Under the pieces are notes generated by a model. That model was not told the DNA's origin, did not search any database, and saw only the letters and a list, made by a program, of their open reading frames with translations. From Prevotella sp. (GTDB taxonomy: Bacteria > Bacteroidota > Bacteroidia > Bacteroidales > Bacteroidaceae): 36,792 nt of DNA. Each line of letters begins with the position of its first letter. Position 1 is the first letter of the stretch. Position numbers and translations under genes: made by a program. Shown piece after piece: positions 31,355 through 36,792 of this stretch. Location: contig JAEEHW010000017.1 in NCBI GenBank assembly GCA_016281055.1, positions 1 through 36,792 of the forward strand. Reading direction: 5' to 3'.

Positions 31355-31430
31355 ACGTTTCTGAGAAATTATTGTTTTGATTTGATTATTGTTTACAGTT
31401 GGTCACGTTCAATTAGTAAATAAACCAATG

Positions 31431-31461
31431 CAAAGGTAATAAAAAAATAATTATCTGCAAA
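31431..31461 (-). promoter_or_regulatory. Promoter of the GH3 gene
   Basis: TACCTTTG (31438-31431) with TTTG 19 bp upstream (31461-31458); leader about 70 nt. Confidence 0.75.
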
Positions 31462-31546
31462 GAAATGACATTTTTCACAAATCATTTTAGACAAATTCTG
31501 TATTATAATTTCATGTGTTTTGAAAGCATGTTGTAAAAGCTATCGT

Positions 31547-31603
31547 ATTACACTGTAAAAGCAGCCATATTAGCATGTAATATGGCTGCTTTTACAGTGT
31601 AAT
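31547..31603. repeat. Perfect 26-bp inverted repeat sharing a core with 2547-2617
   Basis: Arms 31547-31572 and 31578-31603 are exact reverse complements, loop of 5. The arm starts ATTACACTGTAAAAGC, identical to the core of the repeat at 2547-2617; a further GTAAAAGCTATC unit lies at 31533-31544. It lies 59 bp past the stop of the minus-strand gene at 31662. Remaining parts of the gap 31355-31661 show only the GH3 promoter. Confidence 0.8.
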
Positions 31604-31661
31604 CTGGCGTATATTACAACGCCCCCCTTATATTATTAATAACCAAACAGTTCCGAATTGA

Positions 31662-32195
31662 TTATTTCTTCTCCTCCGGATTTTCGGATATCTCCGGCAC
31701 TTTCGGCACAAACCTTATGCCGTAGATGTTGATGGCACCGTCAGGATATGAAATCTGATACTCGCCAACCTTGTCTATATTGACCACGATAGGGCGCTTG
31801 TTGCTCTGCTCCACCACGTCGGTGACGATGTCTTTCGCACCTTTCAGTATCACTATCTGTCGGTCAGCCTCGCTTGATGCTGAAGAAGCATATAGTGTAA
31901 GCGTGCCGAGCGCCTTGATGCTGAGGAAAATCTGGCTTTGGCGGTTGGTAGTACCCTGTGTTTTCAGACGTGTGTTGAAACGCTTTCCGTCCTTGAAGGT
32001 ACGTATGTGTTCGTCACACTCCATCTTTCCCTTGTTGTCAACAACATACATAAACATGTTGTCACAGTTAAAAACCAAAGGATTGTTGCCCTGCGTGAAA
32101 GTCTTGAAGGTGAGCATTGTTGGGTCAGGGTCAAACTGGGCGTATGCCACCATAGTGAGCATTGCTATGAATAGCGTTGTAAATAGTTTCTTCAT
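31662..32195 (-). CDS. Small exported protein, unknown function
   Basis: A 177-residue protein with a signal peptide (MKKLFTTLFIAMLTMVAYAQ). The mature part is beta-rich (NPLVFNCDNMFMYVVDNKGK, SQIFLSIKALGTLTLYASSAS, RQIVILKGAKDIV, YQISYPDGAINIYGIRFVP) and ends in a charged EENPEEKK-like tail. The IYGIRFVP ending resembles the carbohydrate-binding-like beta domains found at the end of Bacteroidales pectin-degrading enzymes. That is a faint likeness only. Own promoter; followed by the palindrome at 31547-31603. Confidence 0.65.
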   Translation of the reverse strand: MKKLFTTLFIAMLTMVAYAQFDPDPTMLTFKTFTQGNNPLVFNCDNMFMYVVDNKGKMECDEHIRTFKDGKRFNTRLKTQGTTNRQSQIFLSIKALGTLTLYASSASSEADRQIVILKGAKDIVTDVVEQSNKRPIVVNIDKVGEYQISYPDGAINIYGIRFVPKVPEISENPEEKK

Positions 32196-32238
32196 AATAA
32201 TAGCGTTTTTAGGTGTTAGAATTTATATGTTGACGTGA

Positions 32239-32269
32239 CAAAGTTACGTTTTTTTTTCGAATACTCAAA
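32239..32269 (-). promoter_or_regulatory. Promoter of the gene ending at 31662
   Basis: TAACTTTG (32246-32239) with TTTG 19 bp upstream (32269-32266). Confidence 0.7.
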
Positions 32270-32299
32270 GAAAAAACGGAAAAAATGATAAATTTTTTG

Positions 32300-32307
32300 T
32301 AATTTTG
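32300..32307 (+). promoter_or_regulatory. -7 box of the Dabb gene
   Basis: TAATTTTG 43 bp before the ATG at 32351, divergent from the promoter above; no clear -33 box. Confidence 0.5.
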
Positions 32308-32350
32308 CCACTAATTACGTAATTATATCATCTAAAAACGCTATTTCATT

Positions 32351-32656
32351 ATGGTTAAACACATTATTTTATGGACCTTGCGCCCAGAACTGTCTGAAGA
32401 GGAGAAACAAGCAGCCCGTCAGGGCATCAAAGCCGGCCTTGAGGGTCTTGCAGGCAAGATTCCCGGACTTGTAGATATCAAGGTGGTGGCCGACGGCCGT
32501 CTTTCCACATCAAACGCCGACGTGATGCTTGACAGCACTTTCACGGACTTCGATTCTCTCAAGGCTTATGCCGTGCATCCCGACCACGTAGCCGTGGCTG
32601 ACGGCAAGGTGCGCCCGTTCACGTCACTGCGCTCTTGCTTGGATTTTGAGGAGTGA
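32351..32656 (+). CDS. Dabb-family (stress-responsive alpha/beta barrel) protein
   Basis: A 101-residue protein that matches the Dabb fold over its full length: MVKHIILWTLRPELSEEEKQAA, IPGLVDIKVVADG, NADVMLDSTFTDFDSLKAYAVHPDHVAVADG, ending VRPFTSLRSCLDFEE. The histidine after MVK and the HPDH motif are typical. Dabb proteins form dimeric ferredoxin-like barrels; bacterial ones are mostly of unknown function, with some acting on small aromatic or aldehyde compounds. Its stop codon lies within the first 34-bp repeat unit. Confidence 0.88.
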   Translation: MVKHIILWTLRPELSEEEKQAARQGIKAGLEGLAGKIPGLVDIKVVADGRLSTSNADVMLDSTFTDFDSLKAYAVHPDHVAVADGKVRPFTSLRSCLDFEE

Positions 32657-32828
32657 AAAGGGAAGTGATAGAGGAGTAGAAGGGGAGTGAAAAGGGAAGT
32701 GATAGAGGAGTAGAAGGGGAGTGAAAAGGGAGTGATAGGGACAAATGTGTTTGACTGATTGTATTCGCCAAAACGTAATGTCCTTATCACTCCCCTTTCA
32801 CTCCCCTTCTACTCCTCTATCACTCCCC
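32651..32828. repeat. 34-bp tandem repeats and inverted copy between convergent genes
   Basis: Two identical 34-bp units (32651-32684 and 32685-32718), then a shortened third (32719-32740). A reverse-complement version spans about 32784-32828. The first unit starts at GAGTGA, the last codon and stop of the Dabb gene. The inverted part reaches GGGGAGTGA, the end of the flavodiiron gene. In RNA the two sides form a long stem that could terminate both. Confidence 0.85.
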
Positions 32829-33992
32829 CAATAAATTCTTACACATCTCCTCGATGGCAGGGATGTCGCTCTCCTTCATGCGTGAGCGGATGGTTACCAC
32901 CGGCTCCACGAGGGTGATGTTCTTCATCGGTTCGATGAGACCCTTCATGGTCTTGGCGGCCGTAGGTGCCCACGAACCATTCTCAAGCAGTGCTATGGTG
33001 CGGTTCTGGTAGTTCTTTATCTGCAGGTGATAGAGCAGGTCGTGCATCGGTGGGAACACTCCCGCATCGTAGCTGGAGGCGCAGAGCACCATGCGAGGAT
33101 AGCGGAAGGCATCCTCAATGACCTCTGCAAGGTCTTCGCGCGACAGGTCGCTGACTACAACCTTCGGGCAGCCCATCTGCCTGAGGATGTCGCCAACCTT
33201 CTCTGCTGCCGCCGCCGTGCCACCGTGTATGCTGGCGTATGCCACGAGCACACCGTCGCTCTCTGCCTCATACTTGCTCCAGATGTCATACAGTCTCAGG
33301 GCCTCAGCCATCGGCTCGCCCTTGAGCACCGGACCGTGCAGCGGACAAATGGCCTGTATGTCTATGCCGGCAGCCTTCTTCATCACGTTCTGCACCTGTA
33401 CGCCGTATTTGCCGCAGATGTTGAAATAGTAACGGCGAGCCTCGCAAGCCCAGTCGTCGGTCTCGTTGACAAGAGCGCCGAACTTACCGAATCCGTCGGC
33501 AGAGAACAGCACCTTCTCGCTTGTCTCATAGCTCATCAGCACCTCTGGCCAGTGCACCATGGCAGCACCGATGAACTGCAGCGTATGACTGCCGAGCGAG
33601 AGCGTGTCGCCCTCCTTCACCACCATCAGGCGGCCCTCAAAGTCCACGCCGTCAAAGAAGTTCGGCAGCATCTTCACAGCCTGTGCAGACAGCACGAGGG
33701 TCAGCGCAGGATACTGCTGCATCATCTCGCCGATGAGCGAAGCGTGGTCAGGCTCCATGTGGTGACAAACGAGGTAGTCGGGCTGCTTGCCGTCAAGCAC
33801 AGCCAGAAGGTTCTTCTTCCACTCGGCGCCCTTGCGTGCGTCGGCGGTGTCCATGACGGCAATCTTGTCGTCAAGAATCACATAGCTGTTATAACTCATT
33901 CCCTCGGGCACCACATACTGGCTCTCGAAGAGGTCTATGTCTGTGTCGTCAACGCCGATATAGCGTATAGTCTTTGTAATGTCTGTGTACAT
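32820..33992 (-). CDS. Flavodiiron protein (FprA/A-type flavoprotein)
   Basis: A 390-residue cytoplasmic protein from the ATG at 33992. The N-terminal metallo-beta-lactamase-like domain has the diiron motif HMEPDH (78-83), HWPEVLM, FSADGFGKFG and CPLHGPVL. The C-terminal flavodoxin domain (VLVAYASIHGGTAAAAEKVG, from about 255) binds FMN. The family reduces oxygen to water or nitric oxide to nitrous oxide and protects anaerobes. No separate rubredoxin domain is fused. The ATG is preferred over an upstream one because the -7 box (34029-34022) lies between them. Confidence 0.92.
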   Translation of the reverse strand: MYTDITKTIRYIGVDDTDIDLFESQYVVPEGMSYNSYVILDDKIAVMDTADARKGAEWKKNLLAVLDGKQPDYLVCHHMEPDHASLIGEMMQQYPALTLVLSAQAVKMLPNFFDGVDFEGRLMVVKEGDTLSLGSHTLQFIGAAMVHWPEVLMSYETSEKVLFSADGFGKFGALVNETDDWACEARRYYFNICGKYGVQVQNVMKKAAGIDIQAICPLHGPVLKGEPMAEALRLYDIWSKYEAESDGVLVAYASIHGGTAAAAEKVGDILRQMGCPKVVVSDLSREDLAEVIEDAFRYPRMVLCASSYDAGVFPPMHDLLYHLQIKNYQNRTIALLENGSWAPTAAKTMKGLIEPMKNITLVEPVVTIRSRMKESDIPAIEEMCKNLLGE

Positions 33993-34021
33993 AGTTATAT
34001 TTAATTTAATGGTTTGTAGTG

Positions 34022-34029
34022 CAAAGTTA
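34022..34029 (-). promoter_or_regulatory. -7 box of the flavodiiron gene
   Basis: Minus-strand TAACTTTG 29 bp before the ATG, followed by the same TTCTTAACTTTGCA context as at 1643 and 2719; no clear -33 box. Confidence 0.55.
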
Positions 34030-34065
34030 AGAAAAAAAATCCAATCCTGCAACCTGCCAGGCAAA

Positions 34066-34854
34066 TTATCTTAGTATGAGGTGCTTTATGCTGCCTCCAT
34101 TAATAAAGGTGTCAAGATCGACGGATGTGTATATGCCCGGCACGTGACCGCTTTCGCTGCGCTGCCACAGTATGGGCCTTGCACCACTTATCACAGGTCG
34201 GCGGCTGTAGTTGGCTATCCACAGGGTGTGGCGGTTCAGCTCGGGTGCAAGGTACTTGATATAGAAATTCTGATTGCTGTATATCATGGGATGCTTGCCG
34301 TAGAACTGCTTCATGTATCTTGACAGGAGCATCACGCTGTCCTTGAGCTGCTTTATGTTGACGTCGGCAGATATGCTGAGTTCCTCCACGTCAATCACGG
34401 GAATCAGGTCCTGCTCCTCTTTGCGTGCGGCGGCAATGAACTTACGGAACTGCTCGCGCACAGGTATGTCGTGGGTATAGAATATGTATGTGCCTACGGG
34501 TATCTTCCTTATACGAGCCTGCGTAAGGTTGTGCTGATACAGCGAGTCATAGCGTGCCTTGCGCCCCATGGCGCGGATGTATATGAACTTCGGTTTTATG
34601 CTGTCAATCTCTTTCCACCGTATGCAACCCTGATGCAGCGAGATGTCTATGCCGTCATAGTCGGTGCTGAATGGCTTGCCTTCCTGCAGGTCGCGGCTTG
34701 GCCATATCCGTGGCCGTGAGTTGATGGCCTTCGGCTTCGGATGGCGGAACAGGAATTTCACCGGCCGGTATTTCAGCACGAAGATACTCCCTATGCATAT
34801 TACGGTCAGTAGAAACAGTGGTATGGCGATTGATATGATGTTTTTTTTGTTCAC
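34066..34854 (-). CDS. GH25-family lysozyme with N-terminal membrane anchor
   Basis: A 262-residue protein from a GTG at 34854. A membrane helix (IISIAIPLFLLTVICIGSIFVL) is followed by a basic linker and a GH25 domain. GIDISLHQG carries the first conserved aspartate, FIYIRAMG follows, VIDVEE is the D-x-E catalytic pair region, and TLWIANYSRRP and ILWQRSESGHVPGIYTSVDLDTF end the domain. GH25 enzymes cut the MurNAc-GlcNAc bond of peptidoglycan. The usual A.E.....D at IRA is M-G-R here (IRAMGRK), a small departure. The GTG is chosen because the -7 box is at 34868-34861; the ATG at 34935 would lie upstream of it. Confidence 0.85.
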   Translation of the reverse strand: MNKKNIISIAIPLFLLTVICIGSIFVLKYRPVKFLFRHPKPKAINSRPRIWPSRDLQEGKPFSTDYDGIDISLHQGCIRWKEIDSIKPKFIYIRAMGRKARYDSLYQHNLTQARIRKIPVGTYIFYTHDIPVREQFRKFIAAARKEEQDLIPVIDVEELSISADVNIKQLKDSVMLLSRYMKQFYGKHPMIYSNQNFYIKYLAPELNRHTLWIANYSRRPVISGARPILWQRSESGHVPGIYTSVDLDTFINGGSIKHLILR

Positions 34855-34860
34855 AGAATG

Positions 34861-34868
34861 CAAAGATA
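34861..34868 (-). promoter_or_regulatory. -7 box of the GH25 gene
   Basis: Minus-strand TATCTTTG only 6 bp before the GTG start, suggesting an almost leaderless transcript. Confidence 0.5.
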
Positions 34869-34912
34869 ATATTTTTTTTCTGATTATAGACACACTTATG
34901 AAAAAAAAGTTG

Positions 34913-34920
34913 TAAATTTG
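34913..34920 (+). promoter_or_regulatory. -7 box of the LytTR regulator gene
   Basis: TAAATTTG 29 bp before the ATG at 34950; divergent from the GH25 -7 box with 44 bp between. No clear -33 box. Confidence 0.5.
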
Positions 34921-34949
34921 CACATAGAAGAACAAATGCGCAATGACGT

Positions 34950-35693
34950 ATGAAAATACTTGTCTTTGAGGTTGACATATACAATTATCACTCTATCCGC
35001 AACATCATCGAGGGATATGACAGCGGTTTCGAGGTTATTGGACCGTTCACCACGGCAGAGCACGCCAGAGACTATCTCGTGCAGCACAACGACGTTGACA
35101 TCATCATCACGGATGTGATGCTCAGCGACGGAGCGGTGTTCAGTGCCCTCGACAGCGCACCGAAACACGTGCCTGTCATCTTCGTCACCTCACACGAAGA
35201 GTATGCGCTGACTGCATTCAATTACCTCAGCCTGTCGTATCTGATAAAACCCGTACAGGAGGATGACCTGACAAAGGCACTGGCAAAAGCCATGCGACTG
35301 AGGAAGTCGTCGTCACTGCTGACACCCACCGGCGGCTGGACGAAGAAGCAGAACACACTGTCGCGCATCATTGTGAAGACACTGCACGGCGAGCGCATAG
35401 TACACGTGTCAACACTGCGCTACATCGTCTCTGAACAGAAAAACACATATCTCAAACTGCTCGACGGCAACTCGTACCGCATAGACAAAACCCTTGAACA
35501 GGTGGAGGAGATGCTGGGCAAGGGATTCATGCGCGTAAACCGCAAATTCATACTTCCACTCGAGCAGGTGGAGGGTACGGAGCATATAGAGAACGGAAAA
35601 CTCCTTTTGTTGCTCAAGGGAAACAATCCGCCAAGGGTGGTGGTCAGTCGCACACGCAAAGTTGAAGTGTGCAAATGGCTAATGAACGAATGA
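34950..35693 (+). CDS. LytTR-family response regulator
   Basis: A 247-residue protein. Residues 1-120 form a receiver: VDIIITDVML with the phosphoacceptor Asp55, PVIFVTSHEEYA with the switch Thr/Ser, and YLIKPVQ with the conserved lysine. The acidic pocket is reduced (VFEVD where VDDE is usual). Residues about 140-245 are a LytTR DNA-binding domain (IIVKTLHGERIVHVSTLRYIVSEQKNTYLKLLDGNSY, GFMRVNRKFILPLEQV). Bacteroidetes pair such regulators with a histidine kinase of the LytS/His_kinase type, but none is next to it, so it is an orphan here. It is divergent from the lysozyme gene, which is one plausible target. Confidence 0.9.
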   Translation: MKILVFEVDIYNYHSIRNIIEGYDSGFEVIGPFTTAEHARDYLVQHNDVDIIITDVMLSDGAVFSALDSAPKHVPVIFVTSHEEYALTAFNYLSLSYLIKPVQEDDLTKALAKAMRLRKSSSLLTPTGGWTKKQNTLSRIIVKTLHGERIVHVSTLRYIVSEQKNTYLKLLDGNSYRIDKTLEQVEEMLGKGFMRVNRKFILPLEQVEGTEHIENGKLLLLLKGNNPPRVVVSRTRKVEVCKWLMNE

Positions 35694-35765
35694 CGTTTCA
35701 TCTTGTTAAAACGACGTTTCGGTAACTTTTCTTGTTGTTTTTTCCATAAATATTTCATTAATTTC

Positions 35766-35830
35766 TAATTTTGCATTTGGAAAAAAGAAAGAATTGCACA
35801 CTCTGCACAAATGTGCAAGAAGTGTGCAAT
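35766..35830 (+). promoter_or_regulatory. -7 box and nested palindrome ahead of the thioesterase gene
   Basis: TAATTTTG (35766-35773) lies 83 bp before the ATG at 35856. Between them ATTGCACACT (35793-35802) and AGTGTGCAAT (35821-35830) are perfect inverted repeats enclosing TGCACA-N2-TGTGCA (35804-35817). It could be an operator or a leader hairpin. Confidence 0.55.
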
Positions 35831-35855
35831 CAACACCAAACGACCAACATGCAAG

Positions 35856-36287
35856 ATGGATAACCAGGAAATAAACTACCACCACAGAATGCCGGCGCAA
35901 CTGAGATTCTCAGACGTTGACCGTTTCGGCCATGTCAACAACTCGGTGTATTTTTCCTTGTTTGACATGTGTAAGACGCATTACTTCAACGATGTGGTAG
36001 GCACTGACATCTTCGACCGCATGGCGCCAGTGGTGGTGCACATAGAGGCAAACTTCATATCGCCAGTCTTTTTCCCTGACGAGATAGTGATAGACACTGC
36101 CGTGACACACCTTGGCAACAAGAGCTTTACACTGTTGCAGCGAGCGCTCAACGAGCGTACCGGCGAGGTGAAGTGCTATTCAGAGACCGTCATGGTAATG
36201 ATTGACACCGTGCGCAATATCTCCGTAGAGATAAGCGAAGACTTCAGACGCAGGATTAAGGAATACGAGGGGGAGGGACTATGTTAG
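35856..36287 (+). CDS. Hot-dog-fold acyl-CoA thioesterase
   Basis: A 143-residue protein from ATG 35856, of 4-hydroxybenzoyl-CoA thioesterase/YbgC type. RFSDVDRFGHVNNSVYFSLFD carries the catalytic aspartate and the H-x-N-N motif. A helix and strands follow (VVVHIEANFISPVFFPDEIVIDTAVTHLGNKSFTLLQRAL). The fold hydrolyses acyl-CoA or acyl-ACP. An in-frame ATG at 35811 would give 15 cysteine/lysine-rich extra residues inside the palindrome, so the later start is preferred. It overlaps the next gene by 7 nt; together they would load and release acyl groups on CoA. Confidence 0.88.
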   Translation: MDNQEINYHHRMPAQLRFSDVDRFGHVNNSVYFSLFDMCKTHYFNDVVGTDIFDRMAPVVVHIEANFISPVFFPDEIVIDTAVTHLGNKSFTLLQRALNERTGEVKCYSETVMVMIDTVRNISVEISEDFRRRIKEYEGEGLC

Positions 36288-36792
36288 GAAAATATCTCAG
36301 CCAGCAGGATTTCACCTCGTATGATGATTTCATGGAGCACTTCAGGGTAAATGTGCCTGAAGACTTCAACTTCGGCTATGACGTCATAGACGCATGGGCG
36401 GAGATAATGCCTGAGAAGGAGGCGTTGCTGTGGACTAACGACCAGGGCGAGGTTAAACATATAACATACGGTGCGTTCAAGAACATCACTGACCAGTGCG
36501 CTGCCTTCTTCCAAGGCATAGGCATTGAGAAGGGCGACCGTGTGATGCTGATACTGAAGAGAAGGGTGGAATGGTGGTATGCCATGGTAGCCCTGCACAA
36601 GATAGGTGCGGTGGCGATACCTGCCACCCACATGCTTACGGAGAAAGACATAATGTACCGCTGCCACATGGCTGGCATCAGCGGTATAATATCATGCGGT
36701 GACCCCGAGGTGCTGCAGCACGTGCAGAAGGCACGACGCTTCTCACCTATGCTGCGCCACTGCATATCAATAGGTCCGGCTGTGCCAAACGG
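36281..36792 (+). CDS. Acyl-CoA synthetase/AMP-binding protein, N-terminal part
   Basis: 170 codons before the right edge. The start MLGKYLSQQDFTSYDDFMEHF leads into the ANL (AMP-binding) superfamily layout: FNFGYDVIDAWAEIMPEKEALLWTNDQGEVKHITYGAF, FFQGIGIEKGDRVMLILKRRVEWWYAMVALHKIGAVAIPATHMLTEKDIMYR. This is the N-terminal region of medium-chain acyl-CoA synthetases (ACSM-like), which make acyl-AMP and then acyl-CoA. The catalytic core motifs lie beyond the window. Translationally coupled to the thioesterase by a 7-nt overlap. Confidence 0.88.
   Translation, partial: MLGKYLSQQDFTSYDDFMEHFRVNVPEDFNFGYDVIDAWAEIMPEKEALLWTNDQGEVKHITYGAFKNITDQCAAFFQGIGIEKGDRVMLILKRRVEWWYAMVALHKIGAVAIPATHMLTEKDIMYRCHMAGISGIISCGDPEVLQHVQKARRFSPMLRHCISIGPAVPN

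Overview
The window reads as chromosomal DNA of a gut- or rumen-type Prevotella or close relative (Bacteroidales). The evidence is the promoter grammar: most genes are preceded by a TAnnTTTG -7 box with a TTG or TTTG box about 19-21 bp upstream. Further support comes from the SusC/RagA protein at the left edge, the DUF4230 proteins, the DUF4369-type redoxins, the carbohydrate-active enzymes and the weak Shine-Dalgarno sequences. Genus-level placement is an inference.

Left third (1-12.3 kb), polysaccharide use: start of a SusC-like receptor, a secreted PL1 pectate lyase, a small outer-membrane barrel protein, two paralogous lipoproteins, a small HTH regulator with a possible tiny membrane protein ahead of it, a GH28 polygalacturonase, a large TlpA-like thioredoxin-fold protein, an AmpG-like MFS permease and a GH43 enzyme. 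PL1 and GH28 point to pectin, and GH43 with the distant GH3 to arabinoxylan-type side chains.

Middle (12.5-26.4 kb), mostly core functions: an exported protein with two OsmC domains, a small membrane protein, a rhomboid protease overlapping an EEP-family hydrolase, HU, XerD and ArgH. Then comes a minus-strand operon of a Cys-less redoxin lipoprotein, two DUF4230 proteins and a HerA/DUF853 ATPase. tRNA-Leu, an SRPBCC protein with a cysteine-rich lipoprotein, a small exported protein and a TonB-C domain protein follow.

Right third (26.4-36.8 kb): tRNA-Ala and tRNA-Met, then an AAA ATPase gene (ATPase_2/DUF234 type) bracketed by a 79-bp direct repeat. That repeat consists of the 3' part of the tRNA-Met plus its terminator, so this looks like a one-gene tRNA-associated insertion of about 1.7 kb. 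It is the strongest candidate for something new here. After it come a GH3 glycosidase, a small exported protein, a Dabb protein, a flavodiiron protein, a GH25 lysozyme, an orphan LytTR response regulator, and a hot-dog thioesterase translationally coupled to an acyl-CoA ligase cut by the right edge.

The intergenic DNA is unusually rich in structure: long perfect palindromes at gene ends, 7-, 9-, 14-, 22-, 24- and 34-bp tandem units (two of which contain stop codons), a 9-bp minisatellite found both in a leader and inside a coding region, a duplicated terminator-plus-promoter module, and two abutting 19-bp dyads beside the HTH gene. No rRNA, CRISPR array, recognisable IS transposase or phage genes were seen.
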